Origin: an uncultured Bacillota bacterium
Lineage (GTDB): Bacteria > Bacillota > Clostridia > Peptostreptococcales > Anaerovoracaceae
DNA length: 21,530 nucleotides
NCBI GenBank assembly: GCA_946408315.1
Contig: CAMJRV010000006.1
Location: 1 to 21,530, forward strand
Direction: 5' to 3'
Both the position numbers and the translations under genes were made by a program. Under the pieces are notes generated by a model. It searched no databases and had not been told where the DNA came from. It saw only the letters and a program-made list of their open reading frames with translations. Below are positions 1 through 8,797 of the stretch, in pieces. How positions within the stretch are numbered: the stretch's first letter is position 1; each line of letters opens with the position of its first letter.

Positions 1-2423
1 TTGAACGTTCTTAGTTCCGTCAATTTTCGATAAGATCGATTTGAAATCCTGGGCAACCGTGTTCAGATCATCAAGATTTTCCCCTTTGAGCCTTACGGTG
101 ATCGGGTCGTTGCTTGGCGGCCCCGAGCTGAGCTCTATGACTTCAATCTTTGCGCCCACGATGTACTTCAAATCTTCCCGAAGCTCGGCCGCGACATCCA
201 TACTGGTTTTATCCCTTTCACTGTTGTCAACAAGGTCGATGGTGATTCTCGCATAGGTTGGATTGGTTGAGTCTCCTCCTGAAAAATCATCGTACGAATC
301 CGCCATGGCGTTCCGATACTGCTCGTGAATGTTTTGATCTCCTTATATTTAAAAAGCTTTGGCTCTATTTGTTCGACGATACTCTTTGTATCTTCGATGA
401 TCGTGCCTTTCGGCGTAGTCAGGTCGATATAAAGCCGGTCCTGATCATCGTTCGTAAACATTGCCACCTTTACAACACCGAGCGGAATCAGGGAAATGCT
501 CAGGATTAATGCCGCGATAGACAGCGCGATCAGTTTTCTTCTTTTTCCCTTATGTGTGATCAGATCCCTCAGAAATACGCTGTATTTTTCAAGCAGTCCA
601 TTTCCCTCCGCGGTTTCATGTTTTTTGAATATCCCCAGCCCGAACTCCTTCATATACATCAGCGATCCGAATAAGAGGGCGGAAATCAAGGACAGGATTC
701 CCGGCAGCCCTGTTTCGTGATCTGTAAATGCCAGCCCCGAAAGCAGAACGACAATGACGATCGGCAGGATCTTGCCGATCTTGCCTCGATTCTTTCTCTG
801 CGCCTCTGCCTCATGATGTTCATCAAGAATCATCGCCGACATTCCCGGAGTTACCAGAATCGCCGAAATAAGCGAGGCGCTCATCAGAAAGATAACGACA
901 AGCGGGATGCTCTGTATGTATTGACCTATAATACCGGTTGTCAGCAGCAACGGTGCAAAAGATGCCAGAGTCGTGAAGGTGGAAGAAGCCACCGCGGGCG
1001 AAATCTGGTTTGTTCCTGCTACTGCCGCGAGCTTGATCGGCACTCCCTTTATTTTTAATCGGTCAATATTCTGCATAATAACGATCGCGTCATCCACGAT
1101 CATACCAAGGGCAAGAACGATGGCAAACAGGGTTATGAAGTTGAAGGTCATCCCGTATGCATTCATCAAACCGATGCAGGCCAATACAGAAATCGGAATC
1201 ACCGTACTGACGATCAATGATTCTCGAAGTCCGATAAAGAGAAACAGTACGATTATTACGATAAAAAGTCCGTTTCTTGCCTCTCTCGTGACATTTCCGA
1301 GTTCCTGCTTGACATAGACAGAGGTGTCTCCTACCACCTCGATCTGAACGTCGTCCGGAACCGTATTTCCTTTCAATTCCTCAAGTCGTTTGTGTATGCC
1401 GGCGCTAACGTCAATAACGTCCGCATCTGTCTTCTTTTTTATGGAAAGTGCTACACAATTCTGTATACTTGGATTGTCGGAGTGCATCTGAAATACAGTT
1501 CGCGAAAAGGTGGTCTTATCCTTATACCCGTCCTCAATGGTTGCAATATCCCGGAGCAGAAGCGGAACGCTCCCGGAATGTGCGACTACAATATTGCCGA
1601 TTTCCTCAGCGTCCTTAAATTCACTATTCACACTGATCTGATAGTATTTGTTGTTCACTTCCAGATCGCCGCCCGGAATATTCACATTGGAAAACTGGAT
1701 GGCGTCTTTGATCGAGCTGATCGAAAGCTGATACTGAGCGAGCTTCTGCGGGTCAACGATCACTTTAATCTCCCGCTTCATATCGCCGATCAGCTTCACC
1801 TCCGAAACCCCATTTACATTTTCCATTTCTTCCTGCAGCTCTTTTGCAAATTTTGTGAGCTCAATATCTCTGTATTTGCCTGAAAGGGTAAGGAGCATGA
1901 TCGGCGCGTTATTTGTTTCGATTTTCTTTACGATAGGTGTATCCGCATCGCTTGGCAGATCCGCCTTCGCCTCATCGACCGCATCTTTCAACTCGTTTAT
2001 TTTTTTATCTATGTCGACTCCCTGCTCAAACTCAACAAAAATCCCGCTGAAGCCATAGCTGGAGCTTGACGTTACCGTCTTGATTTCGCTGATCTTGTTT
2101 ACCTTTGATTCGACCTTGTCGGTGACAAGCTTCTCCATTTCTTCCGGTCCGGCTCCCATATAGGTTGTCATAATATACCCATACGGAAGCACGATTTCGG
2201 GATTCAACTCCCGCTTCAGTGAGGTATAAGAGCCGACTCCCCAGATAAGCACCATAATAATCATCATGATAACAACTCTGTTCTTCTTGATAAAGAAACG
2301 GGCGATCCTGCCAAGGAAATTTTCCTCTTCCCTTAGTTCCGGGATTTCCTCTTTCAGTTTTTCCATGTCTACGAAGTGTTCTTTTTCATGCAAGTTTTGA
2401 TTTTCCTCCAAATTTATTCCCAC
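1..2423 (-). CDS. RND-family transporter permease, 3' end outside window, apparent frameshift
   Basis: Inner-membrane proton-driven transporter of the AcrB/MMPL-like RND superfamily; the substrate cannot be told from sequence. Visible: a cytoplasmic N-tail of about 48 residues, TM1 at about 48-66, a large extracytoplasmic porter domain (about 70-380), then TM segments carrying the hallmark GMIVDDAIVIMQNI with the paired Asp444-Asp445 expected for proton relay. An extra hydrophobic pair lies at about 550-592. The first frame is good to Ile703-Gly704 (near position 312), then turns to nonsense and stops at 168. A second frame from 312 down to 1 is open for 104 codons and reads as a normal RND porter domain (NAMADSYDDF..., ARITIDLVDN), so one base seems to be missing near 310-317. 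The first possible start is GTG at 2423. A TTG at 2393 has a better-placed GGAGG ten bases upstream and may be the true start. Full-length relatives have about 1040 residues, so roughly the last 230 lie beyond position 1. Confidence 0.9.
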
Positions 2424-2612
2424 CTTCCTGATACAACTTTCATATTTGCCAATCCATTTGTAAAAGAACCTACTATAATATCAATATCCTTTTGAGGCGT
2501 TTCCAATTTTAACCTATAATTATTAAAGCAACATTAAAACAAAATATATATATTCTTGGATTTACTTTAAATTTTATAAATTTTGCACTGCGGACGAAGT
2601 TCAGACCACAAA

Positions 2613-2642
2613 AAAGAACCATCGGCGCACCGATGGTTCTTT
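2613..2642 (-). terminator. Rho-independent terminator of the SLH protein gene
   Basis: A perfect 13-bp stem (AAAGAACCATCGG and its complement) with a 4-base loop. On the minus strand it is followed directly by a run of T residues. It starts 13 bases after the stop codon of the SLH gene and separates it from the RND gene. Confidence 0.9.
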
Positions 2643-2655
2643 CGGAATACGTATC

Positions 2656-5600
2656 TTAATCTGTAATCGAAGCCGCTATATATCGTTGCAGCATCGTGGC
2701 TACCTCAGCACGGGTAGCATTGGCTTTGGGAACAATGGTAGTATCGGTCCGGCCCTGGGTGATGCCCTGTTCAATCGCCCAAGCGGAGGCTTGCCTCGCG
2801 TATTCGGAGACCTGACGGCCATCATCAAATCTGTCGAGGGTGCCGCGGCCTCCGGGACTGCCTGCAAAACGATACAGCATTGCGGCCAACTGCTCACGCG
2901 TGATCTCCCGATCCGGTGCGAACAGATTGCTGCCGATACCGGTAACAATGCCCGATTGAGCCGCCCAGGCTATCGCGTCTGTATAATACTTACCGCTGTT
3001 CACATCGGTAAAACCGCTTGCCCCTACTGTGGGTTCGCCTGCCAGCCGGTAGAGCACCGTGGCCAGCATACCCCGCGTCATTGCCTTACTGGGCGAGAAA
3101 CCTCCGTTCCCCGTACCGAGGAACAGCTCACGGGCAGTCACAAAAGCGATGGCATCTTTTGCCCAAGCCGCCTGATTGGTATCGTTAAAGCTCATTCCAT
3201 TCTGCACGATCTTAATTGATACATCACCGGTTACCGGCACATTGAGCACTCCGTCTCCAGCAACCGAGCCCTTGATAATCTCTTCCGTACCGTCTTTATG
3301 GATGATGATGGCCACCGTGCCGCCATCCGCGTTCTTCATAGGAATGGAAACCACCGCCCGCTTAACGCCGCTGCCCAAAGTGATCTTTCCGGTGATAACG
3401 CCGGTCTTGGGTTTATTAATCTCAGCTACAGTTCCATCAGGGGTTTTTACCGTAATCGTCTGATTCCCGGTTGCGTTGTCGGTTACTGTGGTAACCACTG
3501 TACCATCCTTCAATGTTTCTTTAGTAGTCTGCTGTGTTTCTGCGGGAAGCTTCGCTTTGCTTCCACCGTTGCCGCCGCTGCCGGAGGAGGAATTGCTCTT
3601 GACTGTCGTCGAACCAATTAAGTTTGCGCCAAGGTCCGCATCCCAAATGTCATCGCCCTTGTTCGCAAACCGTATGCTGCGCTTGTTAAGGGTAGTTTCC
3701 TTAGGATCATTGATCTTCAGGTAAATATCATAGTCGCCGGCAGGCAGCTCACCAAATGTGCCCATATTAATTGAGAAGTTCAAATCACGGTATGCAGCGG
3801 TATTGCTTGCCCTGCTGTCCAAATCAGGCCGCCAATCCCTTGCGTCAAGATTCGTAAGCGCCGTGTAGGACTCACCATCTGTTTTGGATTTCAGAATAGC
3901 CGACACATTTTTCTTGTTTACGATATTACCAAAGCCGACGTTTTGGATCTTCCCTTCGAACTCCAGGATACCGTTCTGCGCTACCCATTCGCTTGCGTTA
4001 GCCTCACGCAGCACCAACCGGTAGCCCAGCCTGTCGCGCCAATATTCCGCTCCGGTTTTGCCGTCATACACCGGGTCAAAGATCGCGTATTCAGTTTTAT
4101 ATGGTTCCTCATACGCGTTCGTCATCTTTGCCGTGACGTTTTCTTCCGTGTAATGAAAGGCCCCCCATCTATTATGAACACTTTTTTCATAATCCGCATT
4201 CAGATAAACTGTTTGGGCATAGGAGGCTTCCCAGGCGACAAACGGATACGTGTTCCAAAGGGTCGCATCGCCTTGCGCTTCGCCGCCATAGAAGTTGTTT
4301 TGATTTCTGATCCAGGTCATAACCCTGCCGCGATCATAAGTATCCGCATCTCCAAGCGGGTCATCCGGCCATCCGGCCCCTTCGGAAAGCGAACCCCAGT
4401 CATTGGGATAGTTGTCGCCTTCGTCCTCACCATATCCATAACTATCGTTGAAGAAACCGAAACGCGCTTCTGGGGTACCCCGTTTCGGAGCCGGTATTTG
4501 ATCAATATTTTCGAATGTATAATTTTTCCTGTAAGCATCATTATACCATGACAGGAACGCACCTCCCTGCACGATAATCGAACGTGATTCAGGAACGGCG
4601 TCCAGCCATGCGTTCAAAAGCCAGGCGTAGGCTTCCGGACTAGTACCAAAGGTTGTCGAGTGCATTTCTCCCCATGGACCGAACATGCCCCCGTCAACCC
4701 CCATGATGACGTCTTCATATTCATGAAGGATAGGTTTCAGCTGGGCAATATGCCCTAGCAAAGTTGCTTTATCCGGTTCAATATCCGCTACGAGCCGGTC
4801 AACATAGTCATCCTCCGGATGTTCAACATCAACCCAGCCATAACCGGCGCCGTCATAACTAAAGCGCACCAGGGCAACTCCATTACCGTCTCTTACCTGT
4901 TGTAGCTTATCCCTTATGTAAGCAAGAGCATCCTCTGTTAAGGGTTGAGATGTGCCGTGGGGCCAAGTGGGCAAAACGTTTTCCTGCCAGTAATCAAAAT
5001 GGGTATCATAGGCATATGGCGCTGAATCCCCTCTTGACTTTATCGATACATCTGCAGGTGCACGATAACTTGCATTATATCGAGTACCTCGCGATGTAAA
5101 TGCATTGCTCGAAAAGTTTCTCAAATCAAAATATACATGACTGACGCGGGTAGTGACCTGGGCGCCGCCCACAGTAACCGGACTATTTCCGACATTCATA
5201 GTGCCGGAACCTGAGCCGCTTATCGGTACTACCATCCCATCGTTAGCCCTGTAAAACCCTCTGTCCGGATTCGGAACGTCAACGGGATTCTCCGTATAGT
5301 CAAGATCCTGCGACACAAGCGGCGCCGAAGAACCTTCACCGGGAATACCGCCATGAGCAAGCCAATAAGCCTCAAATTCATTCCAGCCGCCGCTTTTAGC
5401 ACTTTGCCTACTATAGACGCCTACGTTGTCCAAATATACGCCGTCAAATCCCTGATTAATGATCCGGTCAATGGAAGATGTGTTGTCTCCGGTCGCTATA
5501 TTTTTATATTTTCCGCCGCCGTTGATAATAATGTTTCTCCACTCCGGATGCCACCACTGCACTACGGCTTCTTCCGCGTAGTTTCCGCCGTAGCCCAAGG

Positions 5601-6864
5601 CCAGCCACACGGGAGCGTTTTCGGGAGGTGAATAGACAAAGTTTGGACTTGTACCGGTTATCTTGCCGGACTTCATACTCCGTTCTGTATTCGGATTAGT
5701 GGGGTCTACCCATACCCAATTATCCTGGCAGTACCAACGGTTCTGCTCCGCCGAGCCGATGCTCAAATAGGCGATAACCTGCCGCCTGCCGCCGTCGGGT
5801 TTCACCTTAAGGCTATCGATTTCTCCCTTTGTAAGCGGGGTTTGGTTGTTAGGCAGTGCTCTATGATTGTAAAACGAGTCAATATAAATGACATCATAGT
5901 CTGACTCTCTGAGCGCGTTAAGCCAAGTCTCTCGGCCGGCATTTTCAGCGAGACCTGCTTCTCTCCACCACCAGTCCCATTCGTCCCCATGTAGACTTAT
6001 GACGTTAGCAACATCTTCAGACTCTCCGTCTTCTCCTGCCACCGGCTGATACTCGCCGCCTGCGGAGGGAACCAACAAGCCGCAGCCGTATGAGTCATAT
6101 ATTCTGGTCCTATCGCCGTCCTCGCCTTCTGCAACGACCGCTGCTTCTTCATCGTCCCATGTTTCCCAGGCATCGTAAGGCCGGCTGTTGATATTGTACA
6201 GATAATTTTGTGCGACAGTCAGCTTATCAACCTCCCTGGCGCTGTCTATCCTGCCGCCAATCCCTATCGTAGCCGGGTCCTCGACCCAAAAGTAATCCCC
6301 ATTTTCCGCCCAGCGCTTGCCTTTAAATAAAGTTTGAGCTAACTCCCCGCCGATACGCGGATACGGAATAATGCCCCATGCACTGGCTCTGGCATAATAA
6401 TTGTCAAGCTGCTCTTTGGTGTCGCAAACAGTAGTATCGGTAACCAATAAGCCTTCTTCAACTAATTTCATGTATTTTTTTTGGGTCTCATTCGGAGTAG
6501 TTACGCTCTTATTTCCTACCATTCCTTCAATTCCCCAGCCATCAACCAGCGAAATGAGGCTCTTTTGCACCCCTTTGTTCCAATCGCCGTCTATAAAGGC
6601 CAGATTAATCCCGTCCTGTGGAATAATTTTAAAGTCCGGGTTTCTGGACTTCGCATGGAGGGCAAGTTCCATAATAAACGCCTGCATCTTATGGGTACGC
6701 CCAACCAAGCCGGGTTCACTCGCATATAGCTCCTTAATTTCCGCCTTTAAAGCCTCCTCTGTGGTTGGCTTCTCCCCGGCAAACGTGGGAACGGCTCCGA
6801 GGGTCAGCGCCAGCGTCAGGATCAGCACGCAGGAGATAACTTGCTTGAATTGTCTTTTCATCAT
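2656..6864 (-). CDS. Secreted SLH-anchored multidomain protein: GH114/TM1410-like glycosidase + DUF4874/DUF4832-like + 3 SLH
   Basis: Probable cell-surface glycosidase of 1402 residues. A signal peptide ends near Ala29 (VPTFA). Residues about 60-185 (IIPQDG, VDGWGIEG, GIIPYP) resemble the C-terminal half of GH114/TM1410-type TIM barrels. Residues about 217-490 resemble the N-terminal half (QNYLYNIN, DYDVIYIDSFYN, VIAYLSIGSAE, GFDGVYLDN). Residues about 523-770 start with NPDRGFY and contain GPWGE, as in DUF4874. Residues about 799-905 carry RFGFFNDSY and YLNADY, as in DUF4832. A Gly/Ser linker lies near 1090-1105, a Thr-rich region follows, and three SLH repeats begin near 1225, 1283 and 1346, giving non-covalent cell-wall attachment. 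Known GH114 enzymes are endo-alpha-1,4-polygalactosaminidases; that activity here is inferred. The second of two tandem ATG codons (6861) has the better GGAG spacing. The gene follows the ABC permease genes with a 134-base gap that holds its own leader and a palindrome. Confidence 0.85.
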   Translation of the reverse strand: MMKRQFKQVISCVLILTLALTLGAVPTFAGEKPTTEEALKAEIKELYASEPGLVGRTHKMQAFIMELALHAKSRNPDFKIIPQDGINLAFIDGDWNKGVQKSLISLVDGWGIEGMVGNKSVTTPNETQKKYMKLVEEGLLVTDTTVCDTKEQLDNYYARASAWGIIPYPRIGGELAQTLFKGKRWAENGDYFWVEDPATIGIGGRIDSAREVDKLTVAQNYLYNINSRPYDAWETWDDEEAAVVAEGEDGDRTRIYDSYGCGLLVPSAGGEYQPVAGEDGESEDVANVISLHGDEWDWWWREAGLAENAGRETWLNALRESDYDVIYIDSFYNHRALPNNQTPLTKGEIDSLKVKPDGGRRQVIAYLSIGSAEQNRWYCQDNWVWVDPTNPNTERSMKSGKITGTSPNFVYSPPENAPVWLALGYGGNYAEEAVVQWWHPEWRNIIINGGGKYKNIATGDNTSSIDRIINQGFDGVYLDNVGVYSRQSAKSGGWNEFEAYWLAHGGIPGEGSSAPLVSQDLDYTENPVDVPNPDRGFYRANDGMVVPISGSGSGTMNVGNSPVTVGGAQVTTRVSHVYFDLRNFSSNAFTSRGTRYNASYRAPADVSIKSRGDSAPYAYDTHFDYWQENVLPTWPHGTSQPLTEDALAYIRDKLQQVRDGNGVALVRFSYDGAGYGWVDVEHPEDDYVDRLVADIEPDKATLLGHIAQLKPILHEYEDVIMGVDGGMFGPWGEMHSTTFGTSPEAYAWLLNAWLDAVPESRSIIVQGGAFLSWYNDAYRKNYTFENIDQIPAPKRGTPEARFGFFNDSYGYGEDEGDNYPNDWGSLSEGAGWPDDPLGDADTYDRGRVMTWIRNQNNFYGGEAQGDATLWNTYPFVAWEASYAQTVYLNADYEKSVHNRWGAFHYTEENVTAKMTNAYEEPYKTEYAIFDPVYDGKTGAEYWRDRLGYRLVLREANASEWVAQNGILEFEGKIQNVGFGNIVNKKNVSAILKSKTDGESYTALTNLDARDWRPDLDSRASNTAAYRDLNFSINMGTFGELPAGDYDIYLKINDPKETTLNKRSIRFANKGDDIWDADLGANLIGSTTVKSNSSSGSGGNGGSKAKLPAETQQTTKETLKDGTVVTTVTDNATGNQTITVKTPDGTVAEINKPKTGVITGKITLGSGVKRAVVSIPMKNADGGTVAIIIHKDGTEEIIKGSVAGDGVLNVPVTGDVSIKIVQNGMSFNDTNQAAWAKDAIAFVTARELFLGTGNGGFSPSKAMTRGMLATVLYRLAGEPTVGASGFTDVNSGKYYTDAIAWAAQSGIVTGIGSNLFAPDREITREQLAAMLYRFAGSPGGRGTLDRFDDGRQVSEYARQASAWAIEQGITQGRTDTTIVPKANATRAEVATMLQRYIAASITD

Positions 6865-6873
6865 GTACTCCTT

Positions 6874-6903
6874 TCAGTTTTTTGACATTGATTTGATATT
6901 CAT
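6874..6903 (-). CDS. Possible 9-codon leader peptide (MNIKSMSKN)
   Basis: A very short ORF starts with ATG eight bases after a strong GGAGG and ends with TGA nine bases before the SLH gene. It is in the same frame as that gene, with only this TGA between them. It could be a coupling or leader peptide, or the remains of an older upstream start. There is no evidence that it is translated beyond the ribosome site. Confidence 0.3.
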   Translation of the reverse strand: MNIKSMSKN

Positions 6904-6926
6904 ATGCTCTGCCTCCGAAAAAAGGA

Positions 6927-6944
6927 TGTTATGATGTCATAACA
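6927..6944. promoter_or_regulatory. Near-perfect palindrome upstream of the SLH gene, candidate operator
   Basis: TGTTATGATGTCATAACA pairs at all positions except the central two. It lies about 60 bases upstream of the SLH gene start. On the minus strand it follows a TATAAG sequence that could serve as a -10 box, although no good -35 is visible. Its TGTTAT/ATAACA arms resemble candidate operators in the 11.6-11.7 kb divergent region, so the same GntR protein may bind here. Confidence 0.45.
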
Positions 6945-6998
6945 ACTTGTCTTATAAAAATTTCCCTCCTTTCCATTATTGGCAAAGCAGCCCTACAG

Positions 6999-7829
6999 TT
7001 ACTTGCCCCCAGTGAGGGCGATTCCTTTGATAAAGTGCTTCTGAAAGACAAGGAACAGGATGGTCACCGGCAGCATTACGAGCGCCGCCGCAGACATGGT
7101 CGCACTCAAATCGTTGCCATGCTGTGTGGAAAAAAAGGAGAGGGCTACAGGCAGCGTCATGCTGTCCACTTTTTCCAGCATGATGAGGGGCCGTAGGTAA
7201 TCGTTCCAGCTCTCCAAAAATGTAAATATCGCCAGCGCGGCAAGACATGGCCGCAAAAGCGGCAGAATAATCGTGAAGTAGATTCGCAAATCCCCCGCCC
7301 CGTCAATTTTGGCAGCCTCACAGATGCTGTCGGGAATATCCTCACAGAATTGGCGGCACAAAAATATGCCAAACCCTGACACCATCATAGGCACGATGAG
7401 CGCCGCCAGGGAGTCATAGAGGCCCAAGGTGTTGATAATGAGAAAGTTCGGTATCATCGTCACGGAAAACGGTACCATCATCGAGGCAAGGATAAGCCAA
7501 AACAGCAGATTTTTAAGTGGAAACCGATATTTGGCAAAGATATACCCTGTCAGGGAGCTGGTGAGCAGGACAAGCAGTGTCACCGACGCCGCTACCACAA
7601 GGCTGTTAGTGAACCATTGGAAAAAAGGAGACCTTGTAAGCACCTTGATATATCCGGATATACTCCAGCTAATCGGCAAAATTTTGTCGGGGTTTTTCAT
7701 GATTTCGGGCGTGGTTTTAAACGATGTAAGCAGCATCCAGATATAGGGCATAACGACCGCGAAGACTACAACCGCTGCAACCAGCATACCCAAAACATGG
7801 AAAGGCGTAATTTTTTTCCTATGTATCAT
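6999..7829 (-). CDS. Carbohydrate ABC transporter permease, MalG/AraQ type
   Basis: Integral membrane subunit of a CUT1-type sugar importer, about 276 residues with six predicted membrane segments. The EAA loop that docks to the ATPase is clear (EAAKIDGAGDLRIYFTIILP, about residues 171-190). The chosen ATG at 7829 has GGAGG seven bases upstream, and that site lies inside the end of the preceding permease gene; the stop of that gene is only one base away (TGA C ATG), so translation is probably coupled. An in-frame ATG 51 bases further upstream lacks a ribosome site and would overlap the neighbour. It is the last transport gene before the SLH protein. No ATPase gene is present; CUT1 systems in Bacillota often share an MsmX-type ATPase encoded elsewhere. 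Confidence 0.93.
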   Translation of the reverse strand: MIHRKKITPFHVLGMLVAAVVVFAVVMPYIWMLLTSFKTTPEIMKNPDKILPISWSISGYIKVLTRSPFFQWFTNSLVVAASVTLLVLLTSSLTGYIFAKYRFPLKNLLFWLILASMMVPFSVTMIPNFLIINTLGLYDSLAALIVPMMVSGFGIFLCRQFCEDIPDSICEAAKIDGAGDLRIYFTIILPLLRPCLAALAIFTFLESWNDYLRPLIMLEKVDSMTLPVALSFFSTQHGNDLSATMSAAALVMLPVTILFLVFQKHFIKGIALTGGK

Positions 7830-7830
7830 G

Positions 7831-8721
7831 TCAGTACCTCCAATCCGTACGGCTGATTCGCTGGGATATGACTGTAACAACTAAGATTATGAGAAACAGT
7901 ACCAGTGCGATGGCCGAGGCGTATCCCATATTCTTATATTTAAACGCCTCCTTGTATATCTCCAGGGTCAACACCATGCCGACGTTGTTGGGACCCCCGC
8001 CGCCCGGACTGCCGGCCGACCGGCCCATGATTTCAAACTGAGCAAACATCTGAAAATGGGAGATTAGCGTCATGGTGATAACAAAGGCGGTGGTACGTCC
8101 CAGAAGCGGCAGGGTTATGAAGAAGAACCGCCGCAACGGTCCCGCACCGTCTATTGCCGCGGCGTCCATAAAATCCTGGGGAATCCCGTCCATGCCTGCC
8201 GAAAAGATGATAATGTTGTATCCAATATCAGCCCAAATCGTAAAAAGAATAATGGCGGGGAGCAGCCATGCCGGATCTCCCAGCCAGTTATGCGTGGGAA
8301 GGCCCATGCTGCTAAGAATGTTGTTAAACAGTCCGTATTTGTTGGCATACATCACTTTCCAGACAATGCTGGAAGCGGCGAGCGGCGCCACGATCGGCAT
8401 AAAGAAAATCACCCGCATGAAAGACCGTGTTTTATTGGAACGCATCGAACTGATTGCCTGTGCAATCAGAAGCGCCAGTATGATATTCAGCGTAACCGTG
8501 ACAAGCACAAAGACCACGGTATTTTTCAATGCAACAAGGAACACGTCGTCGCTGACAAGCTTTTTAAAATTGTCCAGGCCGACGAAAGGGCTGTTCACGG
8601 CCAGGGGATCGTAATCAAACAGAGAGACTCCGAGTCCGATCAGTATGGGCAATAGCGTAAACACGATCATGCATATAAAAATCGGCGTCAGAATTGTATA
8701 GACAAACCTATTATTTTTCAT
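7831..8721 (-). CDS. Carbohydrate ABC transporter permease, MalF/UgpA type
   Basis: Partner permease of the CUT1 sugar importer, about 296 residues. A first membrane segment (YTILTPIFICMIVFTLLPIL) is followed by a periplasmic loop and the core segments. The EAA-like loop reads DAAAIDGAGPLRRFFFITLP at about residues 185-204. The ATG at 8721 is preceded by GGAGG at five-base spacing, whereas an in-frame ATG at 8760 has no ribosome site and sits inside a hairpin, so the shorter form is preferred. It forms the heterodimeric channel with the gene at 6999-7829 and receives substrate from the lipoprotein encoded just upstream. The substrate is probably an oligosaccharide, inferred from the flanking glycosidases. 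Confidence 0.93.
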   Translation of the reverse strand: MKNNRFVYTILTPIFICMIVFTLLPILIGLGVSLFDYDPLAVNSPFVGLDNFKKLVSDDVFLVALKNTVVFVLVTVTLNIILALLIAQAISSMRSNKTRSFMRVIFFMPIVAPLAASSIVWKVMYANKYGLFNNILSSMGLPTHNWLGDPAWLLPAIILFTIWADIGYNIIIFSAGMDGIPQDFMDAAAIDGAGPLRRFFFITLPLLGRTTAFVITMTLISHFQMFAQFEIMGRSAGSPGGGGPNNVGMVLTLEIYKEAFKYKNMGYASAIALVLFLIILVVTVISQRISRTDWRY

Positions 8722-8747
8722 ACCAGCCTCCACCACGCATTGGGGGA

Positions 8748-8785
8748 GGCCGGCATCCAAGCCTTAGACAGGATGGATACCGGCC
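8748..8785 (-). other. Intergenic hairpin between binding-protein and permease genes
   Basis: GGCCGG-CATCC pairs with GGATG-(4-base bulge)-CCGGCC around a 12-base loop. There is no T run, so it is unlikely to be a full terminator. A stem here would protect the 3' end of the binding-protein mRNA or cause partial termination, which fits the usual excess of binding protein over permease in such operons. The function is inferred. Confidence 0.55.
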
Positions 8786-8797
8786 TTGTGAATGTTT

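Noticed and set aside
8722..8760. Extended start of the MalF-like permease
   Set aside because: No ribosome site precedes the upstream ATG and it falls in a hairpin, while the ATG at 8721 has GGAGG at five bases.
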